21,561 nucleotides of DNA. Origin: CAYVKM01 sp964452045. GTDB lineage: Bacteria > Calditrichota > Calditrichia > RBG-13-44-9. The DNA is taken from NCBI GenBank assembly GCA_964452045.1, contig CAYVKM010000065.1, positions 1 to 21,561 on the forward strand, in the 5' to 3' direction. The position numbers and the translations under genes are program-made. The notes below the pieces were generated by a model. The model did not search any database. It was not told the origin of the DNA and saw nothing but the letters and a program-made list of their open reading frames with translations. Shown piece by piece: positions 7,855 through 17,025 of the stretch (positions are counted from its first letter, which is position 1; the number at the start of each line of letters is the position of its first letter).

Positions 7855-9669
7855 ATGATCGGAAAAAAAACAAGGCAGCGTAAAAGAGCCGACATTGCTG
7901 ATAAATACAAATGGCAAACCGTACACCTTTTTAAAACCGACCAGTTATGGGAACAAAGCTTTAAAAATTTCAAAAAATCGATTGCTGGTATCGAAAAATT
8001 TACAGGCAGACTGGGTGAATCTGCCGAAAGCCTTTTGAGTTGCTTTAAATTACGGGATGAATTAGAAATTCAGTTGGGAAAATTATCGATCTATGCCAAT
8101 TTAAAATCCGATGAAGACACCAGATTAACCAAATATCAGGAATATAGGGATAAAATTTCCCATCTGGCAGTCCGGTATAATCATTGTAAATCTTTTATTG
8201 AGCCTGAAATAATTCAAATCCCGGAAGGAATCCTTAAAGAGTTTCTCGACAAAAATTCTAATCTTCAACTATACCAGCATTACCTGGATGATCTTTTGCG
8301 GTCTAAAGCGCACATCCTCGATGGGGAAGGCGAAAAATTACTGGCATTGGCAGACGATCTTGCCCAGACACCCTACCAGGTTTTCAGCATGTTCAATAAT
8401 GCTGATATATCCTTTCCAAAGATTAAAGATGAAAAGAATAAATCAGTTGAACTGACCAAAGGCAATTTTTCTCTTTATATCCGGAGTGATAATCGGGATG
8501 TTCGAAAAAGAGCTTACCAATCCATGTATGGTGTTTATCAAAAGTGGAAAAATACTTTAGCAGCCAATCTCGCCGGAGCAGTAAAAAGCAACATCTATTT
8601 TGCCAGGGCGAGAAAGTATTCTACTGCGATGGAAGCTGCACTTGACACCGATAACATACCTCTGTCGGTTTATGAGAACGTGGTAAGAACTCTGCGGAAG
8701 AATGTTGCTCCCATGCATCAGTATATAAAACTGCGAAAAAAAATATTGAAGTTGGATAAGATCCGGCCCTAGGATCTTTATGTACCACTGGTCAAAGCTT
8801 TGAAATGGGAAATTCCTTATGAAAACGCCCTTAAAACAATTGGAGCTGCTTTATCTCCTCTGGGAACGGATTATTTGAAAGACCTGCATAAAGCCTTTTC
8901 CGGGGGATGGTTTGATGTTTTTGAAACCGCCGGAAAACGTTCAGGAGCTTATTCCACTGCGGTGTTTGGTATTCCTCATCCTTACATGCTTCTGAGTTAT
9001 CAGGGACAACTGGACGATATGTTCACGGTAGCGCATGAATTGGGTCACTCTATGCACTCCTATTATACTATTCAGAGCCAGCCTTACATTTACAGTAATT
9101 ATACCATTTTTGTGGCGGAAGTAGCCTCCACCCTCAACGAAGCACTGTTAATTGATTATTTACTAAAAAATACGAGTGACTCGCGGAAGAAGATTTATTT
9201 GCTCAATCATTACATTGATCAGATACGCGGCACACTATATACCCAGGCCATGTTCGCCGAATTTGAAAACAGAATACACGGGATAGCCGAGAGCGATGAA
9301 GCACTCACGGCGGAAACCTTTAGCAAAATAACCAGGGAAATTTATCAGCACTATTACGGCAAGGATTTTATTATGGATTCGTTGTACGATACCAACTGGT
9401 GCCGAATTCCTCATTTTTATTACAATTATTATGTTTATCAGTATGCTACCGGGATTTCTGCGGCTACATGTCTGGCACAAAAAATATTATCTGGAAATAC
9501 GGAGAGCAGAGAGGCCTATCTGCAATTTTTAAGGAAGGGTAATTCGGATTATTCAATCAATTTGCTCAAGGATGCCGGAGTGGATATGACAAGTCCCGAA
9601 CCCATCGAAAGCACCGCCAGACTCTTTTCGAATCTGGTTGATCAAATGGAAGATTTGCTAAAAATATGA
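7855..9669 (+). pseudogene. pepF: Oligoendopeptidase F (M3 family), interrupted by an in-frame TAG
   Basis: One frame of 605 codons, the usual PepF length, is interrupted only by TAG at 8770-8772 (codon 306). Codons 1-305 encode the helical N-terminal part, from a KYKW motif typical of PepF starts to KLDKIRP. The text resumes at once with DLYVPLV and runs through the catalytic domain: HELGH zinc motif at composite residues 394-398 (9034-9048), third ligand Glu 422 in AEVASTLNE, and HFYYNYYVYQYATG in the substrate site. In the family this junction normally reads '...YDLYVPLV', so the stop replaces a conserved Tyr by one base (TAC/TAT to TAG). The catalytic part has no SD of its own; the first ATG after the stop is at 8800. 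PepF cleaves short peptides in the cytoplasm. The cause may be recent inactivation, a sequencing error or readthrough. SD GAGGG lies about 11 nt before the start ATG. Confidence 0.88.
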
Positions 9670-9747
9670 TTCAATTTTTCTATAAAATGATTGATTTCTC
9701 CTGCTTACCGCACTATTATTTTCCCCTCTAATGGAGATCGTCAAATT

Positions 9748-10731
9748 ATGAGTAAAAAATTTAAAGTTCTTATCACCAGAGAAATCCCTCCAAACGCCAA
9801 GGAAATTTTAAGAGAGAAATGCGATTTAGAAATTTTTAATAAGAACGAACCCATCTCGAGAAATACACTCAAAGATTTAATCCGGGACAAGGATGGAGTG
9901 ATCTGCCTGCTCTCGGAGGAAATTGACAAGGAGATTATCGACCTCGCTCAAAACTTGCGGGTAATAAGCAGTTATGCAGTTGGCTATAATAATATCGATG
10001 TTGAATATGCTACCAAGAAAGGAATCGCCGTTACCAATACACCGGGGATTCTAACGGACGCCACCGCCGATCTGGCCTGGGCTTTACTGTTGGGAATTGT
10101 CCGCAGGATTGCTGAGGGTGACAGAATGATTCGATCCACCGGGTTTAAGGGATGGGGTCCACTCCTTTTGTTGGGCGGAGATCTATACGGAAAGACGCTG
10201 GGTATCGTTGGCGCCGGGCGCATTGGCAACGCTGTGGCCAAACGAAGCATTGGCTGGAATATGAAAATCCTCTATTTCGACAGAAATATAAATTCCGAAC
10301 TGGAAAGAGAATGCAATGCTAAAAAAGTAAAACTTGAAACCTTAGTTAGGGAATCGGACCTTATTTCCATCCATCTTCCTTTGTCAGAGGAAACCCATCA
10401 TCTTTTCAACCGTAAAATACTTCGCCAAATGAAGTCCACCGCATTCCTGGTAAATACGGCACGGGGTCCCATTGTTGAGGAAAAAGCATTGATTCAGGCA
10501 TTAAGGGAAAAATGGATTGCCGGGGCGGGATTAGATGTTTATGAATTTGAACCGGAGGTTTCCAAGGAGCTCATAAAAATGGACAATGTTGTTTTGCTTC
10601 CTCACATCGGAAGCGCTACCAAATCCACCCGGGAAGAAATGGCCCGGATCGCAGCAGAAAATCTGCTTGCCGTCCTTGAAGGGAATCTACCGATAGCAGT
10701 GGTAAATCCGGAGGTCTTGAAGAAAAATTAG
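9748..10731 (+). CDS. D-2-hydroxyacid dehydrogenase, glyoxylate/hydroxypyruvate reductase type
   Basis: The protein has 327 residues, the normal length for this NAD(P)H-dependent family. The Rossmann GxGxxG is GAGRIG at 155-160. The catalytic trio is in place: Arg239 (NTARGP), Glu268 (YEFEPE) and His286 (PHIGS). The text NTPGILTDATADLAWAL and FKGWGP are hallmarks of the GyaR-type glyoxylate reductases, which convert glyoxylate to glycolate or hydroxypyruvate to glycerate. The exact substrate cannot be read from sequence. A longer frame from a TTG at 9691 exists, but GGAGAT about 11 nt before the ATG at 9748 and the family N-terminus (KKFKVLITREIP) favour the shorter protein. It lies 78 nt after pepF on the same strand and is probably cotranscribed. 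The stop is TAG. Confidence 0.9.
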   Translation: MSKKFKVLITREIPPNAKEILREKCDLEIFNKNEPISRNTLKDLIRDKDGVICLLSEEIDKEIIDLAQNLRVISSYAVGYNNIDVEYATKKGIAVTNTPGILTDATADLAWALLLGIVRRIAEGDRMIRSTGFKGWGPLLLLGGDLYGKTLGIVGAGRIGNAVAKRSIGWNMKILYFDRNINSELERECNAKKVKLETLVRESDLISIHLPLSEETHHLFNRKILRQMKSTAFLVNTARGPIVEEKALIQALREKWIAGAGLDVYEFEPEVSKELIKMDNVVLLPHIGSATKSTREEMARIAAENLLAVLEGNLPIAVVNPEVLKKN

Positions 10732-10904
10732 ATTTTCATTTAATTTGCTAAAATTGCAGAAGGGAATTAGCGATCATTTTTGAACATGATGATCAAAAAA
10801 GTAATGGCAGATTTATTATGTTCCCTTTTAAGCCGATGATAGGAATTCCGGCAGAAACAAATGGCCTAAAAATCAGACAAACCAAGTAACCGTCAGGAAA
10901 AGTA

Positions 10905-11720
10905 ATGCCAAAAAAAGCAGTAAAAGCTTATAAAAATCCTGCATTTCTCAATAGCAGCGATGCCCGCACTTTGCGAATCCTCTCCGAATATATTGAACCG
11001 GCGGCCCGATTTCGCCAGCTGAATGTGAAAGACACTATTGTCTTCTATGGTTCGGCCAGGGTTACCGATGGAGAGACCGCAAAAAAAAGATACGATTTAT
11101 GGAAGAAGAGATATAAAGAGGAACCAACCGAGGAACATAAAAAGGAATTGAAACTGGCCGATATGCGTCATAAAATGTCCCGTTTTTATGACGATGCCAG
11201 GGAACTGGCCCGCCTGCTAACCCAGTGGTCCATCAGTCTGAAAAACAGTCATCACCGGTTTCTGGTTTGTTCCGGTGGTGGTCCGGGAATTATGGAAGCC
11301 ATCAACCGTGGAGCCGCGGACGTGCCGGGCGGAAAATCAATTGGACTGAACATATCGATTCCCATGGAACAGGATCCGAACCGATACATTACTCCCGATC
11401 TGAATTTTGAATTTCACTACTTTTTTATGCGTAAATTCTGGTTCGTTTACCTGGCCAAAGCCCTGGTTATTTTTCCCGGAGGTTTCGGGACAATGGATGA
11501 GCTATGGGAAGTTCTCACCTTATTGCAAACTAAAAAAACACAGAAAAAAATGGCAGTTGTGCTTTACGGAAAGGAATACTGGCGCAATGTCATCAATTTT
11601 CCCTATATGGTAGAACACATGGTAATTGATGAAGACGATCTGAGCCTGTTCCATTTTTCCGACAATCCCCAGGAGGCTTTCGAATATTTGCGGGATAAAC
11701 TGACCGAGGCATTCCTGTAA
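10905..11720 (+). CDS. LOG-family protein (TIGR00730-type, possible nucleoside 5'-monophosphate phosphoribohydrolase)
   Basis: The protein has 271 residues with a Rossmann-like LOG fold, formerly annotated as 'lysine decarboxylase'. The family signatures are GGGPGIMEA (124-132) and PGGFGTMDE (191-199), which form the nucleotide-binding and catalytic site; Glu199 is the expected catalytic acid. Studied members cleave the base from nucleoside monophosphates, either cytokinin ribotides or purine nucleotides in salvage. A lysine- and glutamate-rich helical segment at about 55-92 sits between the GSAR motif and the core, so this belongs to a longer subfamily. The SD is AGGA about 9 nt from the ATG. 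The gene stands alone, 173 nt after the dehydrogenase and convergent with the next gene. Confidence 0.87.
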   Translation: MPKKAVKAYKNPAFLNSSDARTLRILSEYIEPAARFRQLNVKDTIVFYGSARVTDGETAKKRYDLWKKRYKEEPTEEHKKELKLADMRHKMSRFYDDARELARLLTQWSISLKNSHHRFLVCSGGGPGIMEAINRGAADVPGGKSIGLNISIPMEQDPNRYITPDLNFEFHYFFMRKFWFVYLAKALVIFPGGFGTMDELWEVLTLLQTKKTQKKMAVVLYGKEYWRNVINFPYMVEHMVIDEDDLSLFHFSDNPQEAFEYLRDKLTEAFL

Positions 11721-11722
11721 AC

Positions 11723-11740
11723 GGAGAATCACTCCTTTTT
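11723..11740 (+). terminator. Weak intrinsic terminator candidate after the LOG gene
   Basis: GGAG-aatca-CTCC is followed directly by TTTTT, starting 2 nt after the stop at 11720. The stem is only 4 bp, and it overlaps the 3' end of the convergent gene, whose TGA is at 11731-11729. Confidence 0.35.
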
Positions 11741-12559
11741 ACTTACCCCGATAATATTTGGAATGGGTTGTGTCCGCTGCTGGGAATCGTTAAAGAATAT
11801 ACCATTCTCAGTGAAACCACCGATACTTTTCTCAATGCCGGCAATTTTATAATATAATCTGGCTGCCGATCCACCTTCCAGGTACATTGCATTTTTAATA
11901 TTCAGGGGAGACTTGAGTAAAATATCAATGAAATCGTGCACGCTGTAGGGTGCCCGGGAATGAATAAAAAGCAGATTGCCCTGTTTATCCATCGCCAGGG
12001 CTGCGATACTCCATTTCTGCGGTTGCTGCTGCCACACGTTTTTCTGGGAGCAGCTAATCATCCGAATACTCTGTAAGAAGGAGTGATATTTAGATTTCCA
12101 GGTATCGAAACTCTGGCATCTTAGATCGATTATTTGAACCGGTGGAATGTTTTCGGTTAACGGCCCACAGGCAAAAATACAATTATGTTTGCTGTTAAGA
12201 TGGGTATTATTATAATGATCCCCGCTCTTTAAAAACCCAATGGAAGTTTGATAATCCTCCGCATACATCCCCGCGTTTATCGCAGCGATCAGATGAAAAT
12301 CGGTAGCCCAATCCTCAATACTCCTCCGTTTATCACTAAAATTGCTTCCGCAGTAAATGTTTATTTCATATAAGGCGGGATCGATTTTAAGTACTGCAAT
12401 TTTTGAATCATTCAAATCGGCATTGGACGGTGCAGGTAAATCCGTCTGTAAAAAACCCGGCTCAAGCTCTAACCAGATGCCCGTGCTGTCCTGGGCAGGT
12501 AAATTATAAATCGAGAAAACCAGAAAGAATATAAACCAACTTAAATATAATTTTTTCAA
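11729..12559 (-). CDS. Exported phosphodiester glycosidase-like protein (NAGPA/DUF2233 type)
   Basis: With the start used here the protein has 276 residues. It opens with a Sec signal peptide (KKLYLSWFIFFLVF...LPAQ, about 1-23), so it is periplasmic or exported. The family signatures are INAGMY at about 94-99 and NAMYLEGGSAARLYY at about 233-247. These correspond to the conserved strands of the PF09992 phosphodiester glycosidase domain, whose members remove GlcNAc from phosphodiester-linked sugars or act in exopolysaccharide metabolism. The real substrate here is unknown. The frame is open back to an ATG at 12664, but that start has no SD and would bury the signal peptide behind 35 residues. 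TTG at 12559 has GGGAGAG 6 nt upstream and puts the signal peptide at the N-terminus, so I chose it. Confidence 0.78.
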   Translation of the reverse strand: MKKLYLSWFIFFLVFSIYNLPAQDSTGIWLELEPGFLQTDLPAPSNADLNDSKIAVLKIDPALYEINIYCGSNFSDKRRSIEDWATDFHLIAAINAGMYAEDYQTSIGFLKSGDHYNNTHLNSKHNCIFACGPLTENIPPVQIIDLRCQSFDTWKSKYHSFLQSIRMISCSQKNVWQQQPQKWSIAALAMDKQGNLLFIHSRAPYSVHDFIDILLKSPLNIKNAMYLEGGSAARLYYKIAGIEKSIGGFTENGIFFNDSQQRTQPIPNIIGVSKKE

Positions 12560-12861
12560 CGAATGCTCTCCCAATAGAATATTTCTCCTACGAAATCCGA
12601 ATAAAATTTGATCCCGAATAAAAGCGTACATTTTTGACGACCAATTTAGCTGAAATATAAACACTCCATCAATCCCCGGAAATCTAATTTATCAGCTAAA
12701 TAAGATTTCGGAGAGTTGCTCCCACTTCATTCTGAAGAATCGATAGCATTTATTATTGGAAACTTCTGAAAAATATTTGTTCGGGGACGAGATTGTTTTT
12801 AGATTCGCAGTCCTTTAGATTAAGGTTGCATAAAAAGATTTACCAAAGACCAGAGGTATAA
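12560..12861. other. Divergent intergenic region, 302 bp
   Basis: The region separates the exported glycosidase-like gene from yhbY. The left third (12560-12664) stays open in the glycosidase frame but lacks a ribosome site. The rest is AT-rich with no RNA gene or strong hairpin. SD GAGGT before yhbY lies at its right end. Confidence 0.5.
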
Positions 12862-13143
12862 ATGACACTAACCGGAAAGCAAAAACGGGCTTTAAAAGCC
12901 GAGGGAACCCATCTGAAAGCAGAAGTATGGATCGGAAAAGAAGGTGTATCCGACGGCACCATTCAGACCATCGAAAATTCTTTTAATACCAAAGAGCTGG
13001 TAAAGATTAAATTGCAGGATGCCAGCCCACTGCAGAAAGAGGAAGCCGCCGAAATTATCCGGCAACGAACCAAGTCGGAAGTAGTTCAGATCATCGGTCA
13101 CACCATCCTGATTTACCGGCCATTCCCCGAGGAGGGTGAGTGA
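12862..13143 (+). CDS. yhbY: YhbY/CRS1 family RNA-binding protein
   Basis: The protein has 93 residues, the full length of the single-domain CRM family. It opens with the classic LTGKQKRALKAEGTHLK and has the GxxG loop GKEG at 25-28. Next come the helix 'GTIQTIENSF', the strand ELVKIKL, and the closing 'VVQIIGHTILIYRP', all in family order. YhbY binds pre-50S ribosomal particles through 23S rRNA and aids subunit assembly. SD GAGGT sits about 6 nt from the ATG. Its stop TGA overlaps the GTG start of the downstream transporter, so the two are coupled. Confidence 0.93.
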   Translation: MTLTGKQKRALKAEGTHLKAEVWIGKEGVSDGTIQTIENSFNTKELVKIKLQDASPLQKEEAAEIIRQRTKSEVVQIIGHTILIYRPFPEEGE

Positions 13144-14048
13144 AGGATCAGGAAAACAGGTATCTTCCCCTGCTCTTCCTGATGACCCTGCTGTTTGGCC
13201 TCTCCTTTATCGCCTCCAAACAAGCCCTGCAGGGATTGGGCATATTTCAGGTGGTTTTCAGCCGTTATCTGCTGGCATTATTGTTACTTAGCACCATTCT
13301 CTGGAAGGATAAGAAAAAACTGATAATTGCCCGGAAGGATTGGAAATATTTCCTTCTTTTGACCATGGTTGAGCCTGTGGGATATTTTATTTTCGAAACA
13401 TTTGGCATCCGCTATACCAGTCCATCGAATGTATCCCTGATTATTGCCACCATCCCGGTATTCACCCTGATCTTTGCCGCATTGATGATTCAGGAAAAGA
13501 TGTCCTGGAAAGCACTGGGAGGAATAATACTCTCTTTATTAGGGGTCTATTTTATTGTCTCCCACCAGCAGGGTACAATCCTGGCCCCCTCTCCCGTTTT
13601 GGGAAATCTGCTCGCCATGGGAGCAGCAATTTCCGCAGGATTTTACAACGTTCTCTGCCGCCGGATAACCCGTACCTATTCTCCCTTAACCATCACCTAT
13701 TATCAGTCCATTGTGGCCACCATTGTATTTTTCCCTTTGGCAACTATCGAAACGTTTTTCAGAGAATCCACCTATATTGACGGATCCATTCTTCTGAGTA
13801 TTTTCTATCTGGGTGTTGGCAGTTCGGTCGCTGCCTATTTTCTGCTAAACTATACCCTGAGCCGGCTCCCGACATACCGGGTCGCTATTTTCGCCAACCT
13901 GATTCCGGTGGTTACTATTTTTGCTTCCTGGCTCATTTTCCGGGAAATGCTGCGCCCGATGCAATTTTTGGGCGCTGTTTTAATCCTGCTGGGTATTTAT
14001 CTTGCCTCTTTCCGCTTTAAAACTAAAAATATATCCGCAAACCGATAG
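13140..14048 (+). CDS. EamA-family (DMT superfamily) transporter
   Basis: The protein has 302 residues with about ten hydrophobic helices in two EamA repeats. Both repeats carry the diagnostic segment: 'NVSLIIATIPVFTLIFA...QEK..WKALGGIILSLLGVYF' at about 97-140, and 'VAIFANLIPVVTIFASWLIFRE' with 'QFLGAVLILLGIYL' near the end. It is an inner-membrane drug/metabolite exporter or importer of unknown substrate; EamA itself exports cysteine-pathway metabolites. The start is GTG at 13140 in a GTGA overlap with the stop of yhbY. GAGGAGGGTGA provides the SD, so translational coupling is likely. The stop TAG is followed 7 nt later by a terminator hairpin. Confidence 0.88.
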   Translation: MKDQENRYLPLLFLMTLLFGLSFIASKQALQGLGIFQVVFSRYLLALLLLSTILWKDKKKLIIARKDWKYFLLLTMVEPVGYFIFETFGIRYTSPSNVSLIIATIPVFTLIFAALMIQEKMSWKALGGIILSLLGVYFIVSHQQGTILAPSPVLGNLLAMGAAISAGFYNVLCRRITRTYSPLTITYYQSIVATIVFFPLATIETFFRESTYIDGSILLSIFYLGVGSSVAAYFLLNYTLSRLPTYRVAIFANLIPVVTIFASWLIFREMLRPMQFLGAVLILLGIYLASFRFKTKNISANR

Positions 14049-14055
14049 TCCTGGT

Positions 14056-14089
14056 TTACGGATTTTCGAAAATCGGACGTAATTTTTTT
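14056..14089 (+). terminator. Intrinsic terminator of the yhbY-EamA operon
   Basis: The outer stem TTACG/CGTAA (14056-14060 with 14078-14082) encloses the perfect palindrome GATTTTCGAAAATC, with a 3-nt bulge (GGA). It is followed directly by seven T residues (14083-14089). The next gene is convergent, ending at 14106. Confidence 0.7.
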
Positions 14090-14105
14090 GGAACCTAATT
14101 ATCCG

Positions 14106-14951
14106 TTAAAAGGTAACCGCAGATTTCAGCTGGTAACCCCGGTCACCCTCTTCAACCGTTCCACAATAAGTTCGAGGATCGTGCTCGAAGAAAACCATCC
14201 AGTTCTCCGCTACTGCCTTCTTTAGAATCTCCTCTTTTTCCTGAATCGAGGTAACCGGATAAAGATCGTAGGCCATTACCCAGGGCAAAGGAATATGGGC
14301 AGTCATGGGAATTAAATCGGCGGCATAAAGCAAATTTTTGCCATTTCCATGGATCAGAACCAGTTGCTGAGCAACCGTATGTCCGTCAGACAATATCAGT
14401 TCGACATCCTTAAACAGCTCCTCCGCACCACTGAGGACTTTCAATTGTCCTGAGTCAATAAGTGGCTGGATATTTTCCGAGAGATAACTGGCCCGGTCCT
14501 TGGCAAATCCTTTCTGCGCCCATTCCAGTTGTTTTTTCTGAACATAATGTGTAGCATTGGGAAACTGAAGCTTCAAATTTCCATCGTTATCGTAATAAGT
14601 CGAACCCCCCACGTGATCGAAATGAAGGTGGGTGAGAATAACATCAGTCACGTTTTCCGGCTGGATATTATGTTTAAGCAGTGATTTTACCAGCGAATGT
14701 TCGGAATAATCAATAGCGTAGATTTCCCGGAATTTATCGGTGAACTTATCCCCCACCCCGGTATCGATTAAAATAATTTTTCCATCACCAACCAACAGCA
14801 ACGTGTTCAGGGACATGGTAATCCGGTTCTTTTCATCCGGGGGATTTTCCTTTTGCCACAAAGTCCGGGGTACCACCCCAAACATCGCTCCTCCGTCCAG
14901 TTTATATCTGCCGGCATCGATCATAGTCACATCATAATTTCCGATATGCAT
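14106..14951 (-). CDS. MBL-fold metallo-hydrolase
   Basis: The protein has 281 residues without a signal peptide. The dinuclear zinc site is complete: THLHFDH at 107-113 (His108, His110, Asp112, His113), His191 in SDGHT, bridging Asp212 in YAADLIP, and His257 in FFEHDP. An LIDTG motif at 61-65 precedes it. The arrangement resembles the lactonase-like MBL proteins that open lactones or hydrolyse related esters, but the substrate cannot be deduced. SD GAGG lies 8 nt before the ATG. The gene starts 40 nt after the stop of the S9 peptidase and is very likely the second gene of that operon. Confidence 0.88.
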   Translation of the reverse strand: MHIGNYDVTMIDAGRYKLDGGAMFGVVPRTLWQKENPPDEKNRITMSLNTLLLVGDGKIILIDTGVGDKFTDKFREIYAIDYSEHSLVKSLLKHNIQPENVTDVILTHLHFDHVGGSTYYDNDGNLKLQFPNATHYVQKKQLEWAQKGFAKDRASYLSENIQPLIDSGQLKVLSGAEELFKDVELILSDGHTVAQQLVLIHGNGKNLLYAADLIPMTAHIPLPWVMAYDLYPVTSIQEKEEILKKAVAENWMVFFEHDPRTYCGTVEEGDRGYQLKSAVTF

Positions 14952-14991
14952 TTAACGCCTCGCTTTTTATCATTCAATGTTCATACTTGCC

Positions 14992-17025
14992 TTATTGTTG
15001 CATCAGGTATTTTCCTAACCAGTCGTAAACATTTTTCCACCACTGCCGGGCATTCTGTGGTTTGCGGACAAAATGGTCCTCATCGGGAAAGATAAGTAGC
15101 TTCGAATCCACGCCCTTCAATTGAACAGCAGTAAATAACTGCATGGCCTGGGTATAGGGAATACGAAAATCCTTTTCTCCGTGTACGATCAGAATCGGGG
15201 TTTTGAAATTGTCCACAAAATTTGCCGGATTCCATTTCTGATACAGACTGCCTTCCTGCCAGGGATAACCGTTAAATTCCCAGGTGGGAAACCATAATTC
15301 CTCGGTGGAACCAAACATACTCACCTGTTCATACACCCCGTCATGGGAAACCAGACATTTGAAAAGTCCGTCATCGTTATGTCCTTCAATCCAGTTGATC
15401 ATAAAGCCGCCATAGGAAGCGCCTGCGGCCCCGACTTTTTCCTGATCGATAAAGGGGATTTTCTCCATGGCCCATCTGGTGCCGATCATAATATCCTGAT
15501 AGGGCCAGCCGCCCCAGTCTTTGCTCACCGCATCGCAAAATTTTTGGCCATACCCCCGGCTGCCATGAAAATTAATCATGATGACCACATAACCGGGTGA
15601 AGCAAACATCTCCGCATTCCAGCGGTAGTGGAAATCGTCTCCCCAGGCGCCCTGCGGGCCACCATGGATCAAACAGACCAAGGGATATTTCTTGGCCGGG
15701 TCAAAGTTTGGCGGCTTAACCATCAGCAGATGAATAGAATCGTTATTGGCGCCGGTAAACCAAAAATCCTCCAGGGGATTCATTTCCAGCTGACTGAGCA
15801 GTTTCTGATTGGTAAAGGTGAGCTGGGTTAAGTTTCTCCGATCCGGATCGAAGCGGAAGAGCTCGGTGGGATAGTTAACCGCCTGTTTCGCCAGAACCAG
15901 ATATTTTCCATCCGGACTGATTTGCATGGCATCGATAAAATAATAGTCCAGCAATATCTTCAGCTGGGCGGTTTTGATATCCACTTCATATATCCGGTGA
16001 CGACCGTGATTCTCCACAAAGAAATATATTTTTTTGCCATCCAGCGCCCAGAGGTAATCCGAGACCGAACGGTCCAGGACGGCAGTGAGATTACGTTCTT
16101 CCCCGGTGGCCAGATCATGCAAAATTAGATTTTTCTGATCTGCCTCAAATCCCGGGCGGGCCATGGACATGTAGGCCAGAAATTTTCCATCCGGGGAATA
16201 GGCCGGACCATTATCATTTCCCTTGCCCATGGAAATCTGTTGAACATTCTTTCCATCCAGATCTTCGATCCAGACATCATTGTTGGTGCTGATTGCCACT
16301 ATCGGATCGGTATTCCGGACAAAACAGAAAGATTTACCATCCCGGGAAAAGAGATAATCGTGGTCGCTGCCCAGGGCAATGGGTGGTGTGTCATAGGCAC
16401 CGGGTGTCAGGTCCCGGACAAATTTGCCCTCCCAGGTATAAAGCATGATGTGTTTGTATTTGCCATCCCGCCAGACATTCCAGTGCCGGTACAGCAGGTG
16501 GTGAATCTCCCGACCAGTACCGGTGCCCTCTTTCATTTTCTTCTCCAGGGCAACACTGGCTTCGGGAGAATCCGCCTCCGGTAAAATTTCCGTCTCAATG
16601 GCAAAATATTGGCCATCCGGAGACCAGATGAACGAGCTCGCCTCGGTCGGAACATCGGTCACCTTTAACGGTTCTCCCCCTTTCAGATCGAACAGGTAAA
16701 GCTGGGCAGTACCATCCCGCTTGGATATAAAGGCCAGTTGGGAGCCGTCCGGGGACCAGCGGGGAGAAGAATCGGACTTTTCATCAAAAGTAAGCTGGCG
16801 GCTGGTTTTACCATCGCTTGAAACCAGAAAAATATCGCTGTTACTGTTATTCTTCTCCAGGGAATAGTGAGTAACAGTGTAGGCAATCCATTTTCCATCC
16901 GGGGAAATCTGCGGGTCAGCCACCCGTCCCATGGAAAACATATCTTCGAACTGAATCGGTCGCTGGGCCAGGATATTCCCCGCCAGCAGAAGGGATAAAA
17001 GAACAAAGGTCAATTTTTGAATCAT
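14992..17025 (-). CDS. Exported S9-family peptidase (acylaminoacyl/dipeptidyl peptidase type) with TolB-like propeller
   Basis: The protein has 677 residues and a signal peptide (MIQKLTFVLLSLLLAGNILA, about 1-20), so it is secreted or periplasmic. Residues about 25-400 form a beta-propeller of PD40/TolB-like repeats ('SPDGKWIAY', 'SPDGSQLAF', 'SPDGKFLAY', 'SPDGKYLVL'). The C-terminal alpha/beta-hydrolase carries the triad Ser537 in GASYGG, Asp619 in HGEKDFRIP and His651 in PDEDHFV, plus the GGPQGAWGD oxyanion loop. Relatives release N-terminal acyl-amino acids or dipeptides. The frame extends to 17115, but SD AAAGGAG lies 5 nt before the ATG at 17025, where the signal peptide begins. It leads an operon with the MBL hydrolase. 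Confidence 0.93.
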   Translation of the reverse strand: MIQKLTFVLLSLLLAGNILAQRPIQFEDMFSMGRVADPQISPDGKWIAYTVTHYSLEKNNSNSDIFLVSSDGKTSRQLTFDEKSDSSPRWSPDGSQLAFISKRDGTAQLYLFDLKGGEPLKVTDVPTEASSFIWSPDGQYFAIETEILPEADSPEASVALEKKMKEGTGTGREIHHLLYRHWNVWRDGKYKHIMLYTWEGKFVRDLTPGAYDTPPIALGSDHDYLFSRDGKSFCFVRNTDPIVAISTNNDVWIEDLDGKNVQQISMGKGNDNGPAYSPDGKFLAYMSMARPGFEADQKNLILHDLATGEERNLTAVLDRSVSDYLWALDGKKIYFFVENHGRHRIYEVDIKTAQLKILLDYYFIDAMQISPDGKYLVLAKQAVNYPTELFRFDPDRRNLTQLTFTNQKLLSQLEMNPLEDFWFTGANNDSIHLLMVKPPNFDPAKKYPLVCLIHGGPQGAWGDDFHYRWNAEMFASPGYVVIMINFHGSRGYGQKFCDAVSKDWGGWPYQDIMIGTRWAMEKIPFIDQEKVGAAGASYGGFMINWIEGHNDDGLFKCLVSHDGVYEQVSMFGSTEELWFPTWEFNGYPWQEGSLYQKWNPANFVDNFKTPILIVHGEKDFRIPYTQAMQLFTAVQLKGVDSKLLIFPDEDHFVRKPQNARQWWKNVYDWLGKYLMQQ

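Noticed and set aside
8770..8772. Genetic code change with TAG read as an amino acid
   Set aside because: TAG ends at least four other genes in the window at expected positions, so reassignment across the genome is not supported.
9691..9747. 19-codon TTG-started extension of the dehydrogenase
   Set aside because: There is no SD, the residues do not fit the family N-terminus, and an ATG with a GGAGAT signal follows at 9748.
10770..10798. Inverted repeat GATCAT...ATGATC after the dehydrogenase as a terminator
   Set aside because: The stem is AT-rich with a large loop and is followed by A residues, not T residues, so it does not fit a plus-strand terminator.
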